Source: Candidatus Polarisedimenticolaceae bacterium
Lineage (GTDB): Bacteria; Acidobacteriota; Polarisedimenticolia; Polarisedimenticolales; DASRJG01
Direction of reading: 5' to 3'
Assembly (NCBI GenBank): GCA_036376135.1
Contig: DASVAW010000093.1
Span: 1-54,196, forward strand
DNA: 54,196 bases
Shown here: positions 45,197 to 54,074 of the stretch, one piece after another
How positions within the stretch are numbered: position 1 is the first letter of the stretch
Layout: every line of letters starts with the position of its first letter
Position numbers and translations under genes: made by a program
Notes under the pieces: generated by a model
What the model saw: the letters and a program-made list of their open reading frames with translations, nothing else
Told to the model about the DNA's origin: nothing
Databases searched by the model: none

Positions 45197-46236
45197 GCCT
45201 CCCCCTTCGCCCGGTTCTCGAGCGCCTCGAGCCGGGCGCGCAGCTCGCGCAGCTCGGCGCGGAGCTCCGGGAGCTTCTTCAGCGCCGCCTGGGCGCGTTT
45301 CCATTGCCGGTGATCCACGGCGGGAATCCCCGCGACGAAGGACCCCGCGGGAACGTCGGCGAAGACCGCCGTCTTCGCGGCGACGACCGTGCGTTCCCCG
45401 ATCTCGAGATGCCCGGCCGACCCCGACTGCCCGGCGAAGACCCCGTACGCGCCGACGCGGGTGCTGCCGGCGATCCCCGACTGCGCCGCGAGCAGGCATC
45501 CCTTCCCGAGGGAGACGCCGTGGGCCACCATCACGAGGTCGTCGATCTTGGTGCCGTCTCCGACCACGGTGTCGTCGACCGCGCCGCGGTCGACCGCCGC
45601 GTTCGCGCCGATCTCGACGTCGTCGCCCACGACCACGCGGCCGACCTGCGGGACCTTGTGGTGGACCCCTCGCGACGTCGCGAAACCGAACCCGTCGGCG
45701 CCGAGCACGACGCCGGCGTGCACGAGGCAACGCGCGCCGACGACGCTCCGAGGGTAGAGCACGACGCGCGGCGCGAGCACGGTGTCGTCCCCGATCACGC
45801 ACCCTTCGCCGACGACCACACCCGCGCCGACGACGGCACGCGCGCCGATCGAGGATCGGTCCCCGATCACCGCGAACGGCCCGACCTGAACCGCCTCCCC
45901 CAGCCGGACCTCCCGCCCGAGGCGCGCGTCCGGGGAGATTCCCGGAACCGGTCGCGACGGGGGGTAGAGCAGGTCGAGGATCCCGGCGAGCGCGAGGTAC
46001 GGTTCCGCGATCTCGAGCAGGGTCCTTCCGGCAAGCTCGGTCCCCGGAGCGACGAGCACGGCGCCGGCGGCGGTGGCCTCCGCCGCGCGCCGGTACCGCG
46101 GGTTCGTCAGGAAGGCGAGCTCGGTCGGCCCGGCGCGCTCGAGGCTCGCCACCCCCGTGACCCGCAATTCGGGGTCGCCGATCACGCGACCGCCGAAACG
46201 GGCCGCGAGCTCGCCGAGTTTCGGAGCCTGGGACAA
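45193..46236 (-). CDS. lpxD: UDP-3-O-acylglucosamine N-acyltransferase
   Basis: This 347-residue protein has an N-terminal uridine-binding domain (LGELAARFGGRVIGDPELRVTGVASLERAGPTELAFL). A long run of hexapeptide repeats follows, with VMVAHGVSLGKGC containing the catalytic His and a C-terminal helix (ALKKLPELRAELRELRARL). It adds the second acyl chain in lipid A assembly. The start is TTG, one base after the ompH stop; no better start is visible. Size is close to that of well-studied LpxD proteins. Confidence 0.96.
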   Translation of the reverse strand: MSQAPKLGELAARFGGRVIGDPELRVTGVASLERAGPTELAFLTNPRYRRAAEATAAGAVLVAPGTELAGRTLLEIAEPYLALAGILDLLYPPSRPVPGISPDARLGREVRLGEAVQVGPFAVIGDRSSIGARAVVGAGVVVGEGCVIGDDTVLAPRVVLYPRSVVGARCLVHAGVVLGADGFGFATSRGVHHKVPQVGRVVVGDDVEIGANAAVDRGAVDDTVVGDGTKIDDLVMVAHGVSLGKGCLLAAQSGIAGSTRVGAYGVFAGQSGSAGHLEIGERTVVAAKTAVFADVPAGSFVAGIPAVDHRQWKRAQAALKKLPELRAELRELRARLEALENRAKGEA

Positions 46237-46237
46237 C

Positions 46238-46801
46238 CTAGGGCTTCTTGGGCGCCGGGGCGGCCGGCTTGGGAGCCGCCGCAGCCGGGGCCGGGATGAG
46301 CTTGTTGAAGCGGTCGACGAGCGCGGTCGTCACGTCGATCGAGCTGGCGGCGTAGGCGACGAGGCTCTTCTCGAGGATGAGGTCGAACCCCTCGTCGCGG
46401 CCGAACTGCTCCACGACCTGCAGGAGCTGGTTCTGGAAGCGGTTCTGCGCCTCCTGCACCTCGATCTGCAGCTCGTTGCGCGCCGACTCCTGGGCCTGGT
46501 TGAGCTCGAGGGCGAGCTTCTGCCCCTCCTTCTCGAGGGCCTGGCGCTTCTCGGCCGACAGCGACAGGGCCTGCGCCTGCAGCTGCTGCTGGATGTCCGC
46601 CACCTTCTTCTGCTTCTCCTGCAGCTCCGCGCGCTTCTTGTCCTGGAGCGAGGTCAGCTGCCCGGCGATGCGCTTGCCCTCGTCGGTCTCCTCGGAGATG
46701 CGGCCGGCGTCGAAGACGGCGATCTTGGTGGCCCCCTGCGCGAACGCGGGAAGGGCCGCGAGGGTGAAGGCGGCGAGGGTCAATCCGACGGTCTTGCTCA
46801 T
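46238..46801 (-). CDS. OmpH/Skp-like periplasmic chaperone
   Basis: This 187-residue protein has a signal peptide (LTLAAFTLAALPAFAQ). An opening strand (KIAVFDAGRISEET) precedes a long coiled coil from about residue 40 to 130 rich in Gln, Lys and Glu. A C-terminal FDLILEKSLVAYAASSIDVTTALVDRFNK closes the trimer core. A Pro/Ala/Lys tail follows. Skp-type proteins hold unfolded outer-membrane proteins for BamA, the gene directly upstream in the operon. AAGGA precedes the ATG. Fold and neighbours agree; sequence of this family varies widely. Confidence 0.92.
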   Translation of the reverse strand: MSKTVGLTLAAFTLAALPAFAQGATKIAVFDAGRISEETDEGKRIAGQLTSLQDKKRAELQEKQKKVADIQQQLQAQALSLSAEKRQALEKEGQKLALELNQAQESARNELQIEVQEAQNRFQNQLLQVVEQFGRDEGFDLILEKSLVAYAASSIDVTTALVDRFNKLIPAPAAAAPKPAAPAPKKP

Positions 46802-46824
46802 GGGAGTCCTTTCTTCGGGCCGGT

Positions 46825-49473
46825 TCAGAAGCTCCTGCCGATCGAGAAGGTGAACGCGCTGGTCCGATCCTGCGGGAGCTTGCGGATCGGGGCGCCGTAG
46901 ATGAGACGCAGGGGTACGGGGAAGACCGGGATGTAGAAGCGGACCTCGACGCCCCACGCGGCCCGGACGTCGTCGAATCCCCACGGCTGGTCCTCCATGA
47001 GCGCGTTCCCCACGTCGAGGAACACCGCCGCCTCGACCGGGCTCTGCCCCGAGAACGGGATCACGTACTCCAGCTGCGCGAGGTAATAACGGTCGCCGCC
47101 GACGTCGACGAGGTCGCGCTCGTCGACGACCCCGTCGAGGGTGAGGTCGAAGTCGCTCGTCGGCCGATTCGAGGGGTCGTCGGTGACCTCGACCACGTAC
47201 TGCCGGCTCGGGTCGAACCGGATGTACCGGAGCGGCGCGACCGCGCGCGTCTCGAAGACGCGGGGCCCGGTCGTGTCGCCGCCCAGCCAGAACCGCTCGA
47301 ACCGGGGAACGCCGTTGATGTTCGAGGAGCTCGGAGCGGCCCCGCCCTGCCAGGCCTTGATCTGGCCGGCCTCGGCGTGCAAGCCGAAGAAGGTGCGCCG
47401 CGGCCCGCGCTTGAACCCGGTGTAGTTGAGGCGGGGGCGGAGGTAGTTGGTGTCGCCGCCGAGGGGGCCGCCCGCGACCTGCATGTCCGCGGAGAACTGC
47501 CAGCCCGCGCTGGGACGGTACGGGTTGTTGATGCGGTTGTAGGCGAAGGTCGGGGTGAAGCTCGAGATCTCGTTCTCGGCGACGGTCGTCGAGAAGTTGA
47601 AGCCCTTGGTGCGGACCCGCTCGAAGTCGTAGCGCGCGCCGACGCTCGAGAAGTTGCCGAGCAGCCGGCCCAGGGCGATCCCGAATCCGGAGCCCGAGCT
47701 GGACTGCGTCGAGTTGTAGTCGATGTCGCGGCGGAACAGGCTGAATCCCGCCGACCAGGGCCGCCCGAGGAAATACGGCTCCTGAAAGGCGATCTGGTAG
47801 CGGTTCGCGTTGCCTCCCACCTGGACCGAGGCGGAGAACACCTGCCCCCGGCCGAGAAGGTTGCGCGTGGAGTAGTAGCCGGTGAAGAACGCGCCGTCGA
47901 GTCCCGAGTAGCCCCCGCCGACCTGGACCTCGTTGCGCCCCTTCTCCTCGCCGGGGACGGTGACGCGGACCTTGTCCTTCCCCTCGACCGGCGTGACCGT
48001 GACGTCCTCGCGCTTGGCCTCGAAGTAACCGAGCTGGTTGACCTTGTTCACCGACAGATCGAGCAGCGACTGGCTGAAGAGGTCCCCCTCGGCGAGCCGG
48101 AACTCGCGGCGGAGGACCCGGTCCTGCGTCGCCGAGTTCCCGGCGAACTCGATACGGTCGACGGTGTACTGCTTGTCCTCGGTCACGATGATCTTCACGT
48201 CGGCGACGGGGTCGTCCCCCGGCCGGCGCGTGATCTCGCGCCGCGCGGTCGCGTAGGCGTACCCCTTGTCCTGGTACTGACGCTGGATCGACTGGATCGA
48301 AAGGTCGAGCAGGCCGTTGTTGAACACGAGGCCGGGCCGGAGGAAGACCATTCGTTTCTTGATGTCGTCCTCGGAGTACACCGTGTTGCCGGTTACGGTG
48401 ATCTCGCCGGACTTGTATTGTTTCCCCTCGACGACCGGCACGGTGAGGTAGGCCCAGCGCTTGACCTTCGGCTCCTTCTTCTTGACGTCCTTCTCCGCGC
48501 GCTTGAGGGCCTTCTCGGCCTCCTTGCGCTCGCGCTCGGCGCGCTTGCGGATCTGGCGCTCGGACTGCGGCTTGAGGTCGTCCGGGGAGATCGGCGCCGT
48601 GTCCGGCTTGGGCGGCTCGGAAGCGGGCTCGGGCGCCGGCGCCTGGGCGGCGACGTCGGCCGCGGTCTTCCCGGCGTCCCGCCCCTTCTCGCGGACCTCC
48701 ACGACCGGCGGGCGCAGCTCCACGTCGAGATACCCGGTGTTCAGATAGAGGTCGCGGATGCCGCCCGTGTCCTGGTCCCACTTCGCCGGGTGGTAGAGGT
48801 TCTTCTGCGAGAGGGGCCACCACCAGCGCCACTCCTGCGTCAACTTGAGCTGCTTGAGCATCTTCCGGTCGGAGTAGATGGTGTTGCCGACGAACTCGAT
48901 CTCCCGGATGCGCGTCTTGGCGCCGGGCCGGATCTCGAAGCGCACGGTCGCGGTGGAGGTCGTCGGCTCCGCGAGCGTGTAACGGACGGCGGGGTCCAGG
49001 TACCCCTTCTCGCCGAGCAGGAGGCGGATCTCCTGCTGCGCGTCGAAGATCGTGCGCAGGTTCAGGGGCTTGCCGACGTCGAGGCTGACCTTCTTTTCCC
49101 GGAGCCGGTCCTCGATGGAGGTGCGGGTCAGGACCTTGTTGTCCTCGTAAGTGATCCCGGTGAGCACCCGCCGCTCCTTCGCGCGGATGATGAGCACCTT
49201 CCCGCCGCCGGCGCCGTCCTCGGCCTCGATCGAGAGGTCGTCGAACAGGCCGAGGTCCCAAGCTCGCTTGTACGCGGCACGGATGCGCGCCGGCTCGTAC
49301 GGGTCCCCCGCCCGGATCCCGAAGGCCCGAAGGAACGCCTCGTTGGACATGCGCACGAGACCCTGCACCTCCACGCCTTCGACCGTTCCGGTCTGGGCGC
49401 GTGCGGGGAACGGAGCGAGCGTTGCGACGCAAAGGGCGAGGCCCAGCGCCGCGATGGTCGAGCGAAGCGTCAT
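46825..49473 (-). CDS. bamA: outer-membrane protein assembly factor BamA
   Basis: This 882-residue protein has a signal peptide (LGLALCVATLAPFPARAQ) and five POTRA-like repeats (VEGVEVQGLVRMSNEAFLRAFGI; IREIEFVGNTIYSDRKML; SGEITVTGNTVYSEDDIKK; VDRIEFAGNSATQDRVLRREF). A 16-strand barrel follows, ending with QDRTSAFTFSIGRSF. The last residue Phe is typical. An insertion of about 80 residues, Pro-rich then Lys/Glu/Arg-rich, lies near residues 258-337 inside a POTRA beta-hairpin. BamA inserts outer-membrane proteins such as the two receptors and the porin here. It starts the lipid A/OMP operon. Confidence 0.96.
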   Translation of the reverse strand: MTLRSTIAALGLALCVATLAPFPARAQTGTVEGVEVQGLVRMSNEAFLRAFGIRAGDPYEPARIRAAYKRAWDLGLFDDLSIEAEDGAGGGKVLIIRAKERRVLTGITYEDNKVLTRTSIEDRLREKKVSLDVGKPLNLRTIFDAQQEIRLLLGEKGYLDPAVRYTLAEPTTSTATVRFEIRPGAKTRIREIEFVGNTIYSDRKMLKQLKLTQEWRWWWPLSQKNLYHPAKWDQDTGGIRDLYLNTGYLDVELRPPVVEVREKGRDAGKTAADVAAQAPAPEPASEPPKPDTAPISPDDLKPQSERQIRKRAERERKEAEKALKRAEKDVKKKEPKVKRWAYLTVPVVEGKQYKSGEITVTGNTVYSEDDIKKRMVFLRPGLVFNNGLLDLSIQSIQRQYQDKGYAYATARREITRRPGDDPVADVKIIVTEDKQYTVDRIEFAGNSATQDRVLRREFRLAEGDLFSQSLLDLSVNKVNQLGYFEAKREDVTVTPVEGKDKVRVTVPGEEKGRNEVQVGGGYSGLDGAFFTGYYSTRNLLGRGQVFSASVQVGGNANRYQIAFQEPYFLGRPWSAGFSLFRRDIDYNSTQSSSGSGFGIALGRLLGNFSSVGARYDFERVRTKGFNFSTTVAENEISSFTPTFAYNRINNPYRPSAGWQFSADMQVAGGPLGGDTNYLRPRLNYTGFKRGPRRTFFGLHAEAGQIKAWQGGAAPSSSNINGVPRFERFWLGGDTTGPRVFETRAVAPLRYIRFDPSRQYVVEVTDDPSNRPTSDFDLTLDGVVDERDLVDVGGDRYYLAQLEYVIPFSGQSPVEAAVFLDVGNALMEDQPWGFDDVRAAWGVEVRFYIPVFPVPLRLIYGAPIRKLPQDRTSAFTFSIGRSF

Positions 49474-49545
49474 GCGGACATCATCACCGTCGGACGTCCC
49501 CTCGCCGCGCTCCGCGCGAAATCGCGCGAAATGGACGCAGCACCC

Positions 49546-49586
49546 CTTTCGGGACCGGGGGGTCCCGAAAGCGGCGCGCCATTGTA
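49546..49586 (-). promoter_or_regulatory. bamA promoter candidate and 5' hairpin
   Basis: On the minus strand TACAAT (49586-49581) is a good -10. A perfect 11-bp stem with a CCCC loop (CTTTCGGGACC at 49571-49561 with its complement at 49556-49546) starts where transcription would begin. There is no U-run, so it is better read as a 5'-end stabilising hairpin than a terminator. No matching -35 was found. Confidence 0.45.
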
Positions 49587-49612
49587 GCCCCTGGGGAAAG
49601 GGGGCGCCCGGC

Positions 49613-52045
49613 TCAGCTGCCCGACGGCTCCGGTACCGCCGATCGGAACCCGGGCTTGCCGTCCTCGAGGAAGACCTCGATCGCACCGGCTTCCGCCGTG
49701 ACGCTCCCGCGGATCAGCGCTTCCGAGAGCGGATCCTCGATGTAGCGCTGGATCGCGCGACGAAGGGGGCGCGCCCCGTACGCCCGGTCGGTGCACGTCG
49801 TCTGGACCAGCCAGTCGCACACCTCGTCCGACACGACGATCTCGATCCCGCGGTCGATCAGCGCGCCGTTGACCCGGCGGATCATGATCCGGGCGATCCC
49901 CCGCAGCTGCTCCTCGCTGAGGGCGTCGAAGACGACGACCTCGTCGATGCGGTTGATGAACTCGGGGCTGAGGGTCCGCTTCATCTCGTTCATCACGAGG
50001 TCCTGGCGGTCCTTGAACTGGCTCTCCCGGTCGTCGCTCTTGAAGCCCATCTTCCCGCCGGTGCGGGCGACGTGCTGGGAGCCGATGTTCGAGGTCATGA
50101 TCACGATCGTGTTCTTGAAGTCCACGACCTCGCCGTAGGCGTCGGTGATCATCCCGTCCTCGAGCACCTGCAGGAGGATGTTCAGGACGTCCGGATGGGC
50201 CTTCTCGATCTCGTCGAGGAGGATCACGCTGTAGGGCTTGCGCTTGATCCGCTCGGTGAGCTGGCCGCCCTCCTCGTGGCCGACGTACCCCGGGGGCGAG
50301 CCGATCATCTTCGCGATCGCGTGTTTCTCCATGTATTCGGACATGTCGAAGCGCACGAGCGCCTTTTCCGATCCGAACAGGAACTCCGCGATCGTCCGGG
50401 CGACCTCGGTCTTCCCGACGCCGGTGGGGCCGAGGAAGATGAACGAGCCGATCGGCCGATTGGGGCTCTTGAGCCCCGCCCTCGAGCGGCGGATCGCCCG
50501 CGCGAGCGCCGAGATCGAGGCGTCCTGCCCGACGATCCGCTCGTGGAGGTAACCCTCCATGTTGAGGAGTTTCTCCATCTCCTCCTGCTGGACCGACTGG
50601 ATGGGGATCCCCGTCCACCGCGCGATCACGTCCTCGACGTCGGCGCGCGTCACGTCGAGGATGCGGTTCGACTCCTCCTCGTAGCGCTGCTTGAGCTCCT
50701 CGTGCCGGCGCCGGAGGGTGACCTCCTTGTCGTGGTACGCCACCGCCTCGTCGAAGTCCTTCCGCGCGAGGGCGTTTTTCATCCCGTCGACGGCGCGGCG
50801 GAGGTCCTGCTCGACCTTCCGGATCTCGGCGTAGGAGATGCGTTTCCCCAGCTTCACCCGGGCCCCCGCCTCGTCCAGGACGTCGATCGCCTTGTCGGGA
50901 AGGAACCGGTCGGTGATGTAGCGGTTGGACTGGTAGACCGACGCGCGCACCGCCTCCGGCTCGAACCGCACGCCGTGGAAGCGCTCGTAGCGCTCCTTGA
51001 CGCCCTCCAGGATCGAGAAGGTCTCGTCCTCGGTGGGCGGGCGCACGCTGATCGGCTGGAACCGGCGCACGAGGGCGCGGTCCTTCTCGATGTACTTGTG
51101 GTAGTCGCGGGGGGTCGTCGCCCCGATGCACTGCACCTCGCCGCGGGAAAGCGTCGGCTTGAGGATGTTCGCCGCGTCGAGCGAGCCCTCCGCGGAGCCC
51201 GCCCCGATCAGCGAGTGGATCTCGTCGATGAACATGATCACGTCGTCGGAGGAGGTGAGCTCCGAGATGATCCCCTTCAGGCGCTCCTCGAACTGGCCGC
51301 GGTACTTCGTCCCCGCGACCACGAGCGAGAGGTCGAGCGCCAGGATCCGCTTGTTGAGGAGCGTCGGCGGAACGTCGGCGTCCACGATGCGCGTCGCCAG
51401 CCCCTCCACGATCGCGGTCTTGCCGACGCCGGGCTCGCCGAGCAGGACGGGGTTGTTCTTGCGTCGGCGCGAGAGGACCTGCACGACGCGCTCGAGCTCG
51501 GACTCGCGTCCGATGAGGGGGTCGAAGACGCGCCGCTGCGCCATCTCGGAAAGGTCGCGCGCGAACTCGTTGAGGAACGGCGTCTCCTTCTTCTTCTTCG
51601 GGAGCTGCCGCCGCTTGTAGATGTTGACGACGTCCTCGCGCACCGCGAACAGGCGCATGCCGCGCTCGACGAGCATCCGCCCGGCCACCGAGTCCTCCAG
51701 CCGCAGGAGGCCCAGGAGCAGGTGCTCGGTCCCGATGTGCGGGTGCATGAGGCGCTCGGCCTCCTCCTCGGCGCACTGGAGGACCTTCTTCGTCTCCTCG
51801 CTGAACGGGATCTCGACCGAGGTCGACAGCTTCTCGCGAGGCGGATTCCGGCGCTCGAGCTCGGCCTGGAGGAGGTCCATCGAGACGTTCGCGCGCGTGA
51901 ACAGCTCGCGGGTGGTCTCCTCGCCCTCCTTCAGGAGACCGAGCAGGAGGTGCTCGGTCCCGATGACCTTCCCCCCCTGCTGGCTCGCCTCGTAGCGGGC
52001 GAGGAACAGGATGCGTTTCGCCTTCTCGGTGAATTTCTCGAACAT
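49613..52045 (-). CDS. clpC: ClpC-type AAA+ unfoldase
   Basis: This 810-residue protein has two N-terminal Clp_N repeats (IGTEHLLLGLLKEGEETTRELF; IGTEHLLLGLLRLEDSVAGRML). AAA1 contains GEPGVGKTAI and FIDEIHSLIGAGSAEGSLDAANILKP. A UVR/M-domain (LRRAVDGMKNALARKDFDEAVAYHDKE) and AAA2 (GPTGVGKTEVARTIAE) follow. The M-domain with a UVR motif distinguishes ClpC from ClpB. In AAA2 the ClpP-contact tripeptide position reads MGF (GGKMGFKSDD), a variant of the usual hydrophobic-GF. It unfolds proteins for ClpP. It follows lolD by 47 bp and may be in the same transcript. Confidence 0.95.
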   Translation of the reverse strand: MFEKFTEKAKRILFLARYEASQQGGKVIGTEHLLLGLLKEGEETTRELFTRANVSMDLLQAELERRNPPREKLSTSVEIPFSEETKKVLQCAEEEAERLMHPHIGTEHLLLGLLRLEDSVAGRMLVERGMRLFAVREDVVNIYKRRQLPKKKKETPFLNEFARDLSEMAQRRVFDPLIGRESELERVVQVLSRRRKNNPVLLGEPGVGKTAIVEGLATRIVDADVPPTLLNKRILALDLSLVVAGTKYRGQFEERLKGIISELTSSDDVIMFIDEIHSLIGAGSAEGSLDAANILKPTLSRGEVQCIGATTPRDYHKYIEKDRALVRRFQPISVRPPTEDETFSILEGVKERYERFHGVRFEPEAVRASVYQSNRYITDRFLPDKAIDVLDEAGARVKLGKRISYAEIRKVEQDLRRAVDGMKNALARKDFDEAVAYHDKEVTLRRRHEELKQRYEEESNRILDVTRADVEDVIARWTGIPIQSVQQEEMEKLLNMEGYLHERIVGQDASISALARAIRRSRAGLKSPNRPIGSFIFLGPTGVGKTEVARTIAEFLFGSEKALVRFDMSEYMEKHAIAKMIGSPPGYVGHEEGGQLTERIKRKPYSVILLDEIEKAHPDVLNILLQVLEDGMITDAYGEVVDFKNTIVIMTSNIGSQHVARTGGKMGFKSDDRESQFKDRQDLVMNEMKRTLSPEFINRIDEVVVFDALSEEQLRGIARIMIRRVNGALIDRGIEIVVSDEVCDWLVQTTCTDRAYGARPLRRAIQRYIEDPLSEALIRGSVTAEAGAIEVFLEDGKPGFRSAVPEPSGS

Positions 52046-52092
52046 GCGCGATCACCTCGGCAACCGCGGCGGCGGTTACGGGGGAACGACCG

Positions 52093-52851
52093 TCATCGTA
52101 GCATCCGATCGGGACCCCCCCCGTCGGCCCCGCCCCCTTCGAAATACGACGAGGCCTCTCCCGCGTCCAGCACTCGCAAGCGGCCGTCTTCCAGCCGCAG
52201 CACGCGATCGCAAGAAGACGCCAGCCGACCGCTGTGCGTGGCGACCACGAGTGCGAAATCGTGATCCCGCTGGAGCTCCCGGAGCAGCGCGAAGGTCGAC
52301 GCCCCCGTCCGGGGGTCGAGGTTCCCCGTCGGCTCGTCCGCAAGGACGAGGGCGGGCCCCGGGGCCACCGCGCGCGCGATCGCCACCCGCTGCTGCTCGC
52401 CGCCGGAAAGGGCGCCCGGCACGTGGTCGATCCGGTCGCCCAGCCCCAGGCGCGCGAGGAGCGCGCGGGCGACGGGCTCGCCGCCGGTCCGGCGGCCGAT
52501 GCGGAACGGCATGACCACGTTCTCGAGGGCGGTGAGCTCGGGGAGGAGGTGGTGGAACTGGAACACGAATCCGACGTGGCGATTGCGGTACCCCGCGAGC
52601 GAGGCGGTGTCGCCGGCAAAGACGTCGGCGCCGCGGAAACGCAGGGTCCCCGCCTGCGGTCGGTCGAGGCCCCCGAGCACGTGCAGCAACGTCGACTTCC
52701 CCACGCCGGAGTCCCCCACGACGGCGACCGCCTCGCCGGGAAGGACCGTCAAGTCGAGGCCCCGGAGGACTTCGATGGCGCCGCCCGCGCCGGGGTACGC
52801 CTTCACGATCCCGCGCGCGTCGAGCAGAGGCTCACTCGTAGCGAAGGGCAT
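52093..52851 (-). CDS. lolD: lipoprotein-releasing ABC transporter ATPase LolD
   Basis: This 252-residue ABC ATPase has Walker A GDSGVGKST, Q-loop FVFQFHHLLPELTALENVV, signature LSGGEQQRVAIARA, Walker B ALVLADEP and switch His (VVATHS). FQFHHLLPELTALENVVMP is the LolD-type pattern. It powers release of outer-membrane lipoproteins together with the adjacent permease. It overlaps that permease gene by 20 bp. A Gly-rich C-terminal tail of about 20 residues is not part of the usual fold. Confidence 0.92.
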   Translation of the reverse strand: MPFATSEPLLDARGIVKAYPGAGGAIEVLRGLDLTVLPGEAVAVVGDSGVGKSTLLHVLGGLDRPQAGTLRFRGADVFAGDTASLAGYRNRHVGFVFQFHHLLPELTALENVVMPFRIGRRTGGEPVARALLARLGLGDRIDHVPGALSGGEQQRVAIARAVAPGPALVLADEPTGNLDPRTGASTFALLRELQRDHDFALVVATHSGRLASSCDRVLRLEDGRLRVLDAGEASSYFEGGGADGGGPDRMLR

Positions 52852-54061
52852 CCACCGGCTCCAGGCGCGCGGCCTTGATCGCGGGGTACAGCGTGGCGGT
52901 GAAGGCGATGGCCAGCGCGACGAGCCCCACCGCGACGACGTCGCCCGCGCGCACGGCGAACGGGACGTGGTCCATGAAATAGACGTCGGGATTCAGCGGG
53001 ATCATCCGCCACCGGTCGAGCGCCCCGGCGGCGACGACGCCGAGCGCAAGCCCGGACGCGGTGCCCGCGAGTCCGATGACCGTCCCCTGCAGCATGAACA
53101 CGCGGGCGATCTCGACGGGTTTCGCCCCCATCGAGGTGAGCGTGCCGATCTCGCGGATCTTGTCGTTCACCATCAGGATCAGGGTCGAGACGATGTTCAG
53201 CGAGGCGACGACGACGATGAGGCCGATCGCCAGGAACAGGATCAGCTTCTCGGTGTTGAGCGCCTTCATCAGGTCCGCGTTCTGCTCGAGCAGGTCCATG
53301 ACGATCCACCCCTCGCCGAGGGCGCGGGCGATCTCCCCCTTCCGGAGCTCGAGCTTCGCGAGGTCGTCGATGCGCACCTCGACCCACGAGGCGCGGCCCC
53401 CGGCGTCCACGAGTCCGCGCGCCGCGTCGAGGGTGAGATAGGCCCGCGTGGCGTCCTGCCCGGCGGAGCGGAACGTCCCGACGACCTCGTACACGCGGCT
53501 TCTCGGAATCGGGGCGAAGGGGGTCAGGCGCATCTTCGGGACCACCACCCGGACGGTGTCCCCGGAGCCGACGCCGATCCTGCGGGCGAGATCGCGTCCG
53601 AGCACGATCCCGTGCGCGCCCGCCTCCCCCCGCAGCGGCGCGAACGGATCGCCGCCCGACCCTTCGAGGTCGACGACCTTGTCGTGCCTAACCGGATCGA
53701 CGCCGTGCACCTCCCCGTAGCCGGGAACCCCCGTCGTGTCCGCCGTGATCATCGCGGGGGTGTACACGACCGCCCCCGCGGCGACGACGCCGGGCACCGC
53801 CGCGACGCGTTCCGCGAGCGCGTCGGCCCCTTCGATGGAGGGGCCCCCCGCGGCGAGGACCTGGAGGTGGGCGCTTCCGCGGAGGATCCGGTCGCGGACG
53901 TCCTTCTCGAACCCGCTCGCGAGGGCGAGCGCGATGACGAGCGCGGCGGTCCCCACCGCGAACCCCGCCACCGAGATGAACGTGATCACCGAGAGGAACG
54001 ACCGGCCCCGGTGGAACCGGAGGTACCGGAGGGCCAGCGTCCACTCGAACGATGCCGGCAC
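52832..54061 (-). CDS. lipoprotein-releasing permease LolC/LolE
   Basis: This 409-residue protein has one N-terminal helix (FLSVITFISVAGFAVGTAALVIALAL, about 22-48), a periplasmic MacB-like core of about 220 residues, and three C-terminal helices (LILFLAIGLIVVVASLNIVS and two more). The N-terminal FEWTLALRYLRFHRGRSFLSVITFISVAG and C-terminal LYPAIKAARLEPVDALRYE are diagnostic of the LolC/LolE family. Only one permease gene is present here, so it may form a homodimer, as in LolF-type organisms, or have a second permease outside the window. Confidence 0.93.
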   Translation of the reverse strand: MPASFEWTLALRYLRFHRGRSFLSVITFISVAGFAVGTAALVIALALASGFEKDVRDRILRGSAHLQVLAAGGPSIEGADALAERVAAVPGVVAAGAVVYTPAMITADTTGVPGYGEVHGVDPVRHDKVVDLEGSGGDPFAPLRGEAGAHGIVLGRDLARRIGVGSGDTVRVVVPKMRLTPFAPIPRSRVYEVVGTFRSAGQDATRAYLTLDAARGLVDAGGRASWVEVRIDDLAKLELRKGEIARALGEGWIVMDLLEQNADLMKALNTEKLILFLAIGLIVVVASLNIVSTLILMVNDKIREIGTLTSMGAKPVEIARVFMLQGTVIGLAGTASGLALGVVAAGALDRWRMIPLNPDVYFMDHVPFAVRAGDVVAVGLVALAIAFTATLYPAIKAARLEPVDALRYE

Positions 54062-54074
54062 GCGCGCTCCCGTC

